The position numbers were made by a program, and so were the translations under genes. A stretch of DNA of 6,181 nt. Source: an uncultured Clostridia bacterium (GTDB lineage Bacteria; Bacillota_A; Clostridia; TANB77; CAG-508). Where the stretch lies: assembly GCA_944393165.1 (NCBI GenBank), contig CALXZF010000148.1, positions 1-6,181 on the forward strand, written 5' to 3'. Below, in pieces: positions 1 to 5,066 of the stretch (position 1 is its first letter; each line of letters begins with the position of its first letter). The notes under the pieces were generated by a model. The model ran no database searches. It saw nothing but the letters and a program-made list of their open reading frames with translations, and was not told the origin of the DNA.

Positions 1-121
1 ATTTTTATTGGTATTTTTTGCATCACAAACAAAGCTTAATTCTTTAAAATTATGCTCTCTCTCTCTCTCTCTCTCTTAGAGTATCAACAGTTTTAAGATT
101 TTTCGTTTCTTTTGTTGTCAT
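1..121 (-). pseudogene. 5' part of an unidentified gene, out of frame at an (AG)11 tract; partial at window edge
   Basis: I do not recognise this gene. An ATG at 121-119 is preceded by AGGAG (130-134, 8 nt spacing) and a good promoter, so it is very likely a real start. Translation runs MTTKETKNLKTVDTL, then alternating Arg-Glu from the (AG)11 tract (55-76), then Ala and TAA at 52-50, giving only 23 residues. Of the other two frames leaving the tract, one stops within six codons. The other is open for all 18 remaining codons to the window edge and reads HNFKELSFVCDAKNTNKN. One more AG unit, or two fewer, would join the start to that frame. This suggests a gene switched off by repeat length, though a dead gene, a sequencing or assembly error, or a true 23-residue peptide are possible. 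The N-terminal part is Lys/Thr-rich with no visible signal peptide. Confidence 0.5.
55..76. repeat. (CT)11 / (AG)11 dinucleotide microsatellite
   Basis: Eleven uninterrupted CT units on the plus strand, read as AG on the minus strand. It lies inside the reading frame that starts at 121, from codon 16 onward. A pure 22-bp dinucleotide run is prone to slipped-strand mispairing, and each gained or lost unit changes the reading frame. Confidence 0.97.
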
Positions 122-129
122 AATTCTTT

Positions 130-134
130 CTCCT
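130..134 (-). promoter_or_regulatory. Ribosome binding site for the ATG at 121
   Basis: AGGAG on the minus strand, within AAAAGGAG, 8 nt before the ATG. It is the main reason for treating the short out-of-frame reading frame as a real gene start. Confidence 0.7.
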
Positions 135-156
135 TTTGTTTTTTAATTCTCTGCCA

Positions 157-176
157 TTTTTTTTTTTTTTTTTTTT
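157..176. repeat. T20 / A20 homopolymer
   Basis: Twenty consecutive T on the plus strand (A on the minus strand). It lies between the predicted promoter (191-219) and the ribosome binding site (130-134) of the minus-strand gene, so it would be in the 5' leader of that transcript. A run this long is expected to vary in length. Confidence 0.95.
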
Positions 177-190
177 AACTTTTCGTAATT

Positions 191-219
191 ATTTTACTAT
201 ATCTTTTTTAATATTTCAA
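191..219 (-). promoter_or_regulatory. Sigma-A-type promoter of the left-edge gene
   Basis: On the minus strand, -35 TTGAAA (219-214, 5 of 6) and -10 TAAAAT (196-191, 5 of 6) are separated by 17 nt. Transcription would begin near 184, giving a leader of about 60 nt that contains the A20 run. Confidence 0.65.
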
Positions 220-232
220 GATAATTTTTGAT

Positions 233-362
233 CGTTTTAAGGTCTGTCCCTCAGCGACAACTTTGTCGTTTTAAGGCCTGTCCCTCAGCGACAACTTTGT
301 CGTTTTAAGGCCTGTCCCTCTGCGACAACTTTGTCGTTTTAAGGCCTGTCCCCATTACGACA
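233..362. repeat. 34-bp tandem repeat, three full copies plus one diverged partial copy
   Basis: Full copies lie at 233-266, 267-300 and 301-334. They are identical except for one base in the first copy (GGTCTG for GGCCTG) and one in the third (CTCTG for CTCAG). A fourth copy begins at 335, matches for 18 bp, has CATTA where the others have TCAG, and rejoins the pattern at CGACA (358-362). Each full unit contains GGCCTGTCCC and a small inverted repeat, CGACAA-CT-TTGTCG, formed with the start of the next unit. There is no unique spacer between copies. The GGGACAG-type motif with adjacent hairpins resembles the short palindromic repeats that accompany IS200-like REP-associated transposases, but no transposase gene is present here, so that link is inference. 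Confidence 0.93.
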
Positions 363-644
363 TTCTATGCCTAAGTTAAATGCATCCTTAAATCCTTGCT
401 TATATGCTTTTTCCATAAAGTTTGCCATTTTTATTTCATAGTTTTCTACTAAATTGTTTATATCTGTTACAATTTCTCTTTTTTTGTCTTTATTTTCTAC
501 ATTTTCTTCTATTTTTGCTTCTATTTCTTCTATTGTTACACTATTTAATTTTTCATTTAAATCTTCATCAATTAATCCTATATTTTCTTCTCTTAAGCTA
601 TATATTGCATTTAGCATTTCTTCATTATTATTAATTTCTTTCAT
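339..644 (-). CDS. Hypothetical small acidic helical protein (101 aa)
   Basis: I do not recognise the family. The start is set at the ATG at 644 because AAAGGAG (657-651) sits 6 nt before it; a longer reading from 677 would bypass that site. The protein is rich in Glu, Asn and Lys. Residues about 18-75 are strongly acidic and probably helical or coiled (ENVENKDKKREIVTDINN). Residues 79-94 (KAYKQGFKDAFNLGIE) resemble the aromatic-Gly helix that ends several small Clostridia proteins, but too weakly to name one. There is no signal peptide or membrane segment. The last residues, CRNGDRP, and the TAA stop are encoded by the diverged end copy of the 34-bp repeat, so the native C-terminus may have been replaced. 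The gene is divergent from the Xre regulator at 885, which makes it a plausible target of that regulator. Confidence 0.72.
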   Translation of the reverse strand: MKEINNNEEMLNAIYSLREENIGLIDEDLNEKLNSVTIEEIEAKIEENVENKDKKREIVTDINNLVENYEIKMANFMEKAYKQGFKDAFNLGIECRNGDRP

Positions 645-650
645 ATTTTG

Positions 651-657
651 CTCCTTT
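651..657 (-). promoter_or_regulatory. Ribosome binding site deciding the start at 644
   Basis: AAAGGAG on the minus strand, 6 nt before the ATG at 644-642. It favours the 101-residue product over an 11-residue longer form starting at 677. Confidence 0.75.
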
Positions 658-763
658 CCATACAATATTATTATCACAAATTTTATTAAATTTATTCTTT
701 TTTAAAACATGGTATATTATGTCATGTGCTACTTGTATGTATATTTATTACCTTTATTGTTTA

Positions 764-791
764 TTGATGTCCACAGAATTAATTATATAAT
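764..791 (+). promoter_or_regulatory. Candidate promoter of the Xre regulator gene
   Basis: -35 TTGATG (764-769, 4 of 6) and a perfect -10 TATAAT (786-791) are separated by 16 nt. The transcript would start near 798 and have a leader of roughly 87 nt. A weaker alternative -10, TATACT at 853-858, lies closer to the gene. The 240-bp divergent intergenic region (645-884) otherwise holds only a short palindrome at 810-817, and I found no convincing minus-strand promoter for the gene at 644. Confidence 0.5.
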
Positions 792-809
792 ACTTATAGG
801 ATTTATTTT

Positions 810-830
810 GTTCGAACGACTATTTTCGAC
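810..830. promoter_or_regulatory. Palindrome GTTCGAAC with nearby CGAC repeat; candidate operator
   Basis: GTTCGAAC (810-817) is a perfect 8-bp palindrome in otherwise very AT-rich sequence, and CGAC occurs twice, 10 bp apart (817-820, 827-830), about one helical turn. The position, just downstream of the predicted promoter and before the Xre gene, suits an autoregulatory site. The assignment is inference. Confidence 0.25.
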
Positions 831-874
831 AGACTTTTTATTTTATTAAAAATATACTTAATTTATTAAATTTT

Positions 875-879
875 GGAGG
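875..879 (+). promoter_or_regulatory. Ribosome binding site deciding the start at 885
   Basis: GGAGG lies 5 nt before the ATG at 885. A TTG at 873 in the same frame overlaps this site and cannot be the start. Confidence 0.85.
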
Positions 880-884
880 TCAAT

Positions 885-1205
885 ATGAAAAATAATTTGG
901 AAATTGGAAGTAGAATTAGAAGTATACGCGAAAGCATGAAATTAAGTAGAAGTGCATTTTCTGAGAAATTAAATATATCAGAGGTTTTCTTGTCTCAAGT
1001 TGAGCGTGGAGAAAAATCAATAAGTCTTAAGACTTTAACAAATATTTGTAACATCACGGGAGTTTCATCTGATTATATTTTGTTTGGAGACCAAAAGAAC
1101 TCTTCTATTTCAAAGAGGATTATTAAAATTTTAGATCAGTTGCCTCCTAAAGCTAATAATATGATTTATGACTTAGTAAGTTCTTTAAAGGATTTAAATA
1201 ACTAG
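885..1205 (+). CDS. Xre-family helix-turn-helix transcriptional regulator (106 aa)
   Basis: A cytoplasmic DNA-binding regulator of the lambda-repressor-like HTH_3 (Xre/Cro) fold. The domain covers residues about 7-66: IGSRIRSIRESMKLSRSAFS forms helices 1-2, and SEVFLSQVERGEKSISLKTL holds the recognition helix and the hallmark S-x-[VI]-E-R-G-x-x-x-[IP] turn, followed by GVSSDYILFG, which commonly closes this domain. The remaining 36 residues (about 71-106) form a short predicted helical tail, too short for a peptidase or sensor domain, and probably aid dimerisation. The start is fixed by GGAGG 5 nt upstream. The gene is divergent from the acidic protein gene at 644 and ends at its own strong terminator, so it is a single-gene unit. 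It probably regulates itself or its divergent neighbour; the target is inferred from position only. Confidence 0.93.
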   Translation: MKNNLEIGSRIRSIRESMKLSRSAFSEKLNISEVFLSQVERGEKSISLKTLTNICNITGVSSDYILFGDQKNSSISKRIIKILDQLPPKANNMIYDLVSSLKDLNN

Positions 1206-1244
1206 CATAAAAATCATATAAAATATAAATAACTTTCTAAATCT

Positions 1245-1295
1245 ATAAAGTAGGATACCTTTTTTGAAATTAGGTATCCTACTTTATTGTTTTTT
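1245..1295 (+). terminator. Rho-independent terminator of the Xre gene
   Basis: A perfect 16-bp inverted repeat (1245-1260 with 1272-1287, core AAAGTAGGATACCT) with an 11-nt loop is followed by TTGTTTTTT (1287-1295). The U-tract is on the plus strand, 40 nt after the Xre stop. The tail overlaps the stop codon of the convergent gene. On the minus strand the stem is not followed by a T-run, so it should work mainly for the plus transcript. Confidence 0.9.
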
Positions 1296-1539
1296 AACTT
1301 TTGAAGACTTCATAAAGTAAATTTTCTATACTCGCTATTCTTCTTTCAAATATGGTGTTTGTCATATCTGCAATCTCGTTATACTCCAATAATTTTGAAA
1401 ATTTTTGCATATTTACTTTATGATTGTGTGTAATCTCTTTTCTCATATTTTTTTGTTCGTCTTTTATTTCGTTTAATAGTTCGTTTATTTGTGTAATTAA
1501 TGCTTCAAGTGTCTCTTGTTCAGATTCATTTTTCGACAT
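1294..1539 (-). CDS. Hypothetical small coiled-coil protein (81 aa)
   Basis: No family recognised. The protein is soluble and almost entirely helical in appearance. Residues about 8-36 have heptad-like spacing of Leu and Ile with many Glu, Lys and Gln (LEALITQINELLNEIKDEQK), typical of a coiled coil. A His/Lys/Met-rich middle (HNHKVNMQKFSKLLEY) is followed by a second helix ending IASIENLLYEVFKS. It has no cysteine and no signal or membrane segment. It is a real gene by its signals: a consensus-like promoter (1568-1596) and GAGGTGA (1550-1544) 4 nt before the ATG. It is transcribed alone: mnmA ends upstream at 1616, and the convergent Xre gene's terminator overlaps its stop codon. An oligomeric accessory or DNA-associated role is possible but unsupported. 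Confidence 0.78.
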   Translation of the reverse strand: MSKNESEQETLEALITQINELLNEIKDEQKNMRKEITHNHKVNMQKFSKLLEYNEIADMTNTIFERRIASIENLLYEVFKS

Positions 1540-1567
1540 ATAATCACCTCATTTTCATTATGCCAAT

Positions 1568-1596
1568 ATTGTATCATTTAATTTACAATAAATCAA
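1568..1596 (-). promoter_or_regulatory. Sigma-A-type promoter of the coiled-coil protein gene
   Basis: On the minus strand, -35 TTGATT (1596-1591, 4 of 6) and -10 TACAAT (1573-1568, 5 of 6) are separated by 17 nt. Transcription would begin near 1561, giving a leader of about 22 nt containing the GAGGTGA ribosome binding site. Confidence 0.68.
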
Positions 1597-1615
1597 CATT
1601 TTTGCGAAAATTTGT

Positions 1616-2674
1616 TCAAAATATTTTTCCTCCACCAAGCACTACATCTTCTAGATAAAACACGACTGATTGCCCTGGTGTAATCGCTTTTTGTCTTTCA
1701 GTAAAAGTTACTCTTGCTATACCCTTTTCCACTTCAAGAATAGCTTTTGCTGGTTTGGCTCTATATCTTACTTTTGCTTCTATTTCAATTTTTTTGCTCA
1801 AATCTATATCTAATAAAAAGTTTAATTCATTTGCTTGTAATGTATCACTATATAATTCCTCTTCTGTCCCCACAATAACTGCATTCTTTTCAGTGTCTAA
1901 TTTTAATACATAAAGTGGCTCTTTGTATGAAATACCAAGTCCCTTTCTCTGGCCAACTGTATAATTTATTAGTCCTGAATGTTTACCTAAAATTTCTCCA
2001 TTACTTAATATAATATTCCCATTTTTTTGTTCTTTATTTATGCCTTGCTCTGTATTTTTTAAGAAGTCTGCATAATTATTATTCGGTATGAAGCAAATTT
2101 CCTGACTATCTTTCTTTTTCGCCACTTCCAATCCCGCTTCTAATGCTATTTTTCTAATTTCATCTTTACTTGTAAAATCTGCAAGCGGAAATAATATATA
2201 TGGCAAACTTTCTTTTTTTATACCATACAAGAAATATGTTTGGTCTTTTGTATTGGCTTGTGATTTTGTAAGTACATATTGATTATATTTTTCTGAATAT
2301 GCTATTTTTGCATAGTGCCCTGTAGCAATGTATTCACAATCATATTTTTTTGCAAGCTCATAAAACGCACCAAATTTGATAAATTTATTACATTGAACAC
2401 ATGGATTTGGAGTTTTTCCACACATGTATGTACATATAAAGTCTTTTACAACTTTTTCTTTAAATTCTTGTTGTAAATCAACTACATAATGCATTATTCC
2501 TAGTTTTTCACAAACTTTTTTGGCATCTTGTATTGACTCTTCCTGTTCTATTCCATGCGGATTCCATAGTTTCATTGTAAGTCCTATTACTTCATAGCCT
2601 TGCCTTTGAAGTAATAGGGCAGATACTGAACTATCTACTCCTCCACTCATTCCAAGCAGAACCTTCTTCTTCAT
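1616..2674 (-). CDS. mnmA: tRNA-specific 2-thiouridylase MnmA (352 aa)
   Basis: Cytoplasmic enzyme that activates the C2 of wobble uridine 34 with ATP and inserts sulfur, giving 2-thiouridine in the Lys, Glu and Gln tRNAs; the sulfur comes from a cysteine desulfurase such as IscS, not in this window. The N-terminal PP-loop is clear: GMSGGVDSSVSALLL (residues 8-22). The catalytic pair is present: C95 in NPCVQCNKFIKFG aligns with the nucleophile/Cys102 region of the E. coli enzyme, and C194 in SQEICFIP aligns with Cys199. GHYAK (119-123) and DQTYFLY (144-150) are also typical. The C-terminal part (about 205-352) holds the central and beta-barrel tRNA-binding domains, including YTVGQRKGLGI and KVRYRAKPA. 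Length is normal. GAGG lies a few bases before the ATG. It follows the TSCPD gene by 66 nt, probably as one transcript. I see no strong terminator after it. Confidence 0.97.
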   Translation of the reverse strand: MKKKVLLGMSGGVDSSVSALLLQRQGYEVIGLTMKLWNPHGIEQEESIQDAKKVCEKLGIMHYVVDLQQEFKEKVVKDFICTYMCGKTPNPCVQCNKFIKFGAFYELAKKYDCEYIATGHYAKIAYSEKYNQYVLTKSQANTKDQTYFLYGIKKESLPYILFPLADFTSKDEIRKIALEAGLEVAKKKDSQEICFIPNNNYADFLKNTEQGINKEQKNGNIILSNGEILGKHSGLINYTVGQRKGLGISYKEPLYVLKLDTEKNAVIVGTEEELYSDTLQANELNFLLDIDLSKKIEIEAKVRYRAKPAKAILEVEKGIARVTFTERQKAITPGQSVVFYLEDVVLGGGKIF

Positions 2675-2740
2675 CTATTACCTCTTTCTCTTACCTTTTC
2701 ATAAGGCAACATAAGTATTATTTGTTTTTTTAACTTATTT

Positions 2741-3001
2741 CTACGCTATTTGATATTTTTCTTTTATTTCTTCTAATGCTTTCGCTAATTGGTCTGGGCA
2801 AGAGGTTCCTTTGTTTCCACAAGGTATTCCTTTTAATCTATGTATTACTTCATTGATGTTCATTCCTTGGACTAACTTTGATACACCTTGTGTGTTTCCA
2901 TGACATCCACCAACTATTGTTAATTTTTTTATTATATTTCCGTCTAGTTCTATTATCATCTCTCTAGAACATACTCCACTTGGCTTATATCTATACTCCA
3001 T
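2741..3001 (-). CDS. TSCPD domain-containing protein (86 aa, TIGR03905-like)
   Basis: A small stand-alone TSCPD-domain protein, a family common in Clostridia with no settled function. The domain is related to the C-terminal module of some vitamin B12-dependent ribonucleotide reductases. The naming motif TSCPD is at residues 66-70. Four cysteines (C11 in SGVCSRE, C33 in GGCHGNTQG, C61 in IPCGNKG, C68 in TSCPD) are placed to bind a metal or iron-sulfur centre, which is inference. Length and the GGCHGN and GTSCPDQLAKAL blocks fit the family throughout. GGAGG (3012-3008) is 6 nt before the ATG. It is the first gene of a probable unit with mnmA, the only functional hint being the shared theme of cysteine/sulfur chemistry. 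Confidence 0.9.
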   Translation of the reverse strand: MEYRYKPSGVCSREMIIELDGNIIKKLTIVGGCHGNTQGVSKLVQGMNINEVIHRLKGIPCGNKGTSCPDQLAKALEEIKEKYQIA

Positions 3002-3052
3002 TTGTTTCCTCCATTTTTATATTTTGTTTATTTTTAGAATCCAAATTTTATG

Positions 3053-3082
3053 ATTATATTTCTTTCACTTTATATCTGACAT
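3053..3082 (-). promoter_or_regulatory. Candidate promoter of the TSCPD-mnmA unit
   Basis: On the minus strand, a perfect -10 TATAAT (3058-3053) is preceded, after 18 nt, by ATGTCA (3082-3077, 4 of 6 to TTGACA). The leader would be about 45 nt. The miniature element's flanking duplication begins only 7 bp upstream of the -35. Confidence 0.5.
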
Positions 3083-3088
3083 GTAATA

Positions 3089-3096
3089 ATATTAGC
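3089..3096. repeat. Left 8-bp target-site duplication ATATTAGC
   Basis: Identical to 3184-3191 and abutting the left inverted-repeat end of the miniature element without a gap. Confidence 0.72.
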
Positions 3097-3183
3097 GTTA
3101 CAATTTACAGCTGATACTAATTGCCAAAACAGAAAATACAAAATATACACTGCTTTGCCTCAAAAACGGCCGTGAATTGTAAC
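3097..3183. mobile_element. Miniature inverted-repeat element (MITE-like), 87 bp
   Basis: The ends are inverted copies over 17 bp with 14 matches (3097-3113 against 3167-3183); each end reads inward GTTACAATT, then (T/C)AC(A/G)GC. All three mismatches are transitions. The 53-bp interior is AT-rich and has no reading frame. Immediately outside both ends is the same 8-bp sequence, ATATTAGC (3089-3096 and 3184-3191), as expected for a target-site duplication. The element sits between the aspS stop and the TSCPD-mnmA promoter. It codes for nothing, so it would need a transposase supplied elsewhere. Families that duplicate 8 bp include ISL3, IS66 and IS1595, but I cannot assign it from the ends. 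No T-run follows either arm, which argues against a plain terminator. Confidence 0.72.
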
Positions 3184-3191
3184 ATATTAGC
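3184..3191. repeat. Right 8-bp target-site duplication ATATTAGC
   Basis: Identical to 3089-3096 and abutting the right inverted-repeat end of the miniature element without a gap. It lies 11 bp beyond the aspS stop codon. Confidence 0.72.
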
Positions 3192-3202
3192 ACCTATTTT
3201 CT

Positions 3203-4960
3203 TTATTTATCTTCATGTATATCTACTTTTATATGAACATCTTCTAATTGTTTGCTTGTTACTATACTTGGAGCTCTCATAAGCAAATCTCTTGCTTTTT
3301 TGTTTTTAGGGAATGCTATTACCTCTCTTATATTGTCAGAATCTGCAATAAGCATTACCATTCTGTCAAGTCCTGGTGCAGCACCAGCATGTGGCGGTGT
3401 TCCATATTGAAAAGCATTGTATAATGCTCCAAACCTTGCTTCTACTTCTTTTTCGCTATATCCTGCTATTTCAAAAGCTTTAACCATTAGTTCTGGGTCA
3501 TGGTTTCTAACAGCTCCAGAAGCCATTTCATAGCCATTACATACTACATCATATTGATATGCTATAATTTCCAATGGATTATTGTTTTCTAAAGCTTCTC
3601 TTCCTCCTTGAGGCATAGAAAATGGGTTATGATTGAAGTCTATTGTTCCTTCATCAGACAATTCATACATTGGAAAATCAGTGATAAAGCAAAAACGATA
3701 TGCATTTTTCTCAATTAAATCTAATCTCTTTCCAAGTTCAATCCTTACTAATCCAGCTATTTTTTGTGCTGTTTTTAGCTCATCTGCTATAAAGAAAATA
3801 GAATCATTTTGTTTTACATTATATTCTTTTTCAAGTTTTTCTTTTATATCATCTGTTATAAATTTTGCAATTCCTCCTGTATATCCTTCTGCAGTCACTT
3901 TTACCCATGCAAGTCCATTTGCTCCTGCCTCTTCTTTTGCGAATTCTGTCATGTTATCAAAGAATTTTCTTCCTTGCCCTGCCCCATTTGGAACAACAAT
4001 AATTTTAACTGTTTTTCCTTTGTACGCATTAAATTCTGTGTCTACAAATCGCTTTGTAGCATCTTGAATTATTAATGGGTTTCTTAAATCTGGTTTATCA
4101 ATTCCATATGTTTCCATTGCTTCTTTATATGGAATTCTTCTAAATGGTGCTTCATCAACAGTCCATGTGGTATGTTCTTTAAATACTGTTGTAAAAATGT
4201 CTTCCAATACTTTGAACACATCTTCTTGCTCAGCAAAACTCATTTCGAAGTCTAATTGATAAAATTCACCAGGTGCTCTATCTGCTCTAGGGTCTTCATC
4301 TCTAAAGCATGGTGCAATTTGATAATATTTATCAAATCCACCTATCATTAGAAGTTGTTTAAATTGTTGTGGAGCCTGTGGAAGTGCATAGAATTCTCCT
4401 GGATGCAATCTACTTGGTACTAGAAAATCTCTTGCTCCTTCTGGAGAAGAGTTTGCCAAAATTGGAGTTTGTATTTCTACAAATCCTAACTCATCCATTT
4501 TTCTTCTAAGAGTTTTCATTATATTTGACCTTAGAATAATTGTTTTATGTAATTTATCATTTCTTAAATCTAAAAATCTATACTCTAATCTTAAATCTTC
4601 TCTAGCTTCACCAGTTTGCTCAGAATTTATCTCGAAAGGTAATACATTTTTGCATTTACCTAAAACTGTTATTTCTTTAGCTTCAATTTCTATTTCTCCT
4701 GTTGGAATTTTTAGATTCTTATTACTTCTTTCTACTACTTTTCCCTTAACACTAATTACGCATTCTGTAACAAGCTCTTTTGCCTTTTGTAGCAAGTCAT
4801 CATTTTCGGCAATTACAATTTGTGTAATTCCAAATTGGTCTCTTAAATCAATAAAGCTCATTGAACCCAAATTTCTTATTTTTTGAATCCAACCTGCTAA
4901 ATTTACTTCTTCTCCAACATTTGTTATGTTTAATTCTCCACAGTTATGGTCTCTATACAT
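3203..4960 (-). CDS. aspS: Aspartyl-tRNA synthetase (585 aa)
   Basis: Cytoplasmic class II synthetase that charges tRNA-Asp with aspartate using ATP. Domains in order: anticodon-binding OB fold (about 1-105, with LAGWIQKIRNLGSMSFIDLRD), catalytic core from about 115, bacterial GAD insertion (about 280-420), and the end of the core with motif 3. Visible motifs are SSPEGARDFLVPSR (171-184), YALPQAPQQFKQLL (191-204), motif 2 FRDED with R220, and motif 3 GAAPGLDR with R533. Length is usual for the bacterial type. L31 falls where, to my recollection, tRNA-Asp-specific enzymes have Leu and relaxed Asp/Asn enzymes have His, suggesting discrimination. The motif 2 loop (DPRADRAPGEFYQLD) and NHNPFSMPQGG look like alphaproteobacterial forms. 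AAAGGA lies about 10 nt before the ATG. It has its own promoter, 122 bp after dtd; there is no room for a T-box leader. Confidence 0.98.
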   Translation of the reverse strand: MYRDHNCGELNITNVGEEVNLAGWIQKIRNLGSMSFIDLRDQFGITQIVIAENDDLLQKAKELVTECVISVKGKVVERSNKNLKIPTGEIEIEAKEITVLGKCKNVLPFEINSEQTGEAREDLRLEYRFLDLRNDKLHKTIILRSNIMKTLRRKMDELGFVEIQTPILANSSPEGARDFLVPSRLHPGEFYALPQAPQQFKQLLMIGGFDKYYQIAPCFRDEDPRADRAPGEFYQLDFEMSFAEQEDVFKVLEDIFTTVFKEHTTWTVDEAPFRRIPYKEAMETYGIDKPDLRNPLIIQDATKRFVDTEFNAYKGKTVKIIVVPNGAGQGRKFFDNMTEFAKEEAGANGLAWVKVTAEGYTGGIAKFITDDIKEKLEKEYNVKQNDSIFFIADELKTAQKIAGLVRIELGKRLDLIEKNAYRFCFITDFPMYELSDEGTIDFNHNPFSMPQGGREALENNNPLEIIAYQYDVVCNGYEMASGAVRNHDPELMVKAFEIAGYSEKEVEARFGALYNAFQYGTPPHAGAAPGLDRMVMLIADSDNIREVIAFPKNKKARDLLMRAPSIVTSKQLEDVHIKVDIHEDK

Positions 4961-5037
4961 TATTTATCATTCCTTTTTAGTATTAAATTTTTCTAACTCT
5001 TTTTTAATTTTTCTTGAAGTTTTGTTAATCCTTATAT

Positions 5038-5066
5038 AGTATACTATATTACATAAATTTTTACAA
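5038..5066 (-). promoter_or_regulatory. Sigma-A-type promoter of aspS
   Basis: On the minus strand, -35 TTGTAA (5066-5061, 4 of 6) and -10 TATACT (5043-5038, 5 of 6) are separated by 17 nt. Transcription would start near 5031, giving a leader of about 70 nt. The -10 lies inside a perfect 16-bp palindrome, ATATAGTATACTATAT (5034-5049). Confidence 0.6.

Noticed and set aside
233..362. CRISPR array
   Set aside because: The 34-bp units are directly adjacent with no unique spacers, and no cas gene is present.
339..644. Assignment of the acidic protein to a named DUF such as DUF6809
   Set aside because: Only the short aromatic-Gly helix near the C-terminus is reminiscent; the N-terminal part does not match, so no family name is justified.
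422..705. Plus-strand open frames rich in Leu, Phe and Ser over the acidic protein gene
   Set aside because: They are the reverse reading of AT-rich minus-strand codons, have no ribosome binding site and no family features.
810..817. LexA (SOS) box
   Set aside because: GTTCGAAC has the half-sites in the wrong order and spacing compared with the Firmicutes CGAAC-N4-GTTCG box.
1597..1615. Terminator after mnmA
   Set aside because: The inverted repeat around TTTTTGCGAAAA is imperfect and all A/T apart from its loop, and no clear T-run follows it on the minus strand.
3097..3183. Rho-independent terminator of aspS or a riboswitch leader of the TSCPD gene
   Set aside because: The loop between the arms is more than 50 nt, neither arm is followed by a T-run on the relevant strand, and the perfect 8-bp flanking repeats fit an inserted element better.
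3633..4886. Plus-strand open frames inside aspS
   Set aside because: They lie wholly within a well-conserved synthetase gene on the other strand and have Ser/Phe-rich, family-less translations.
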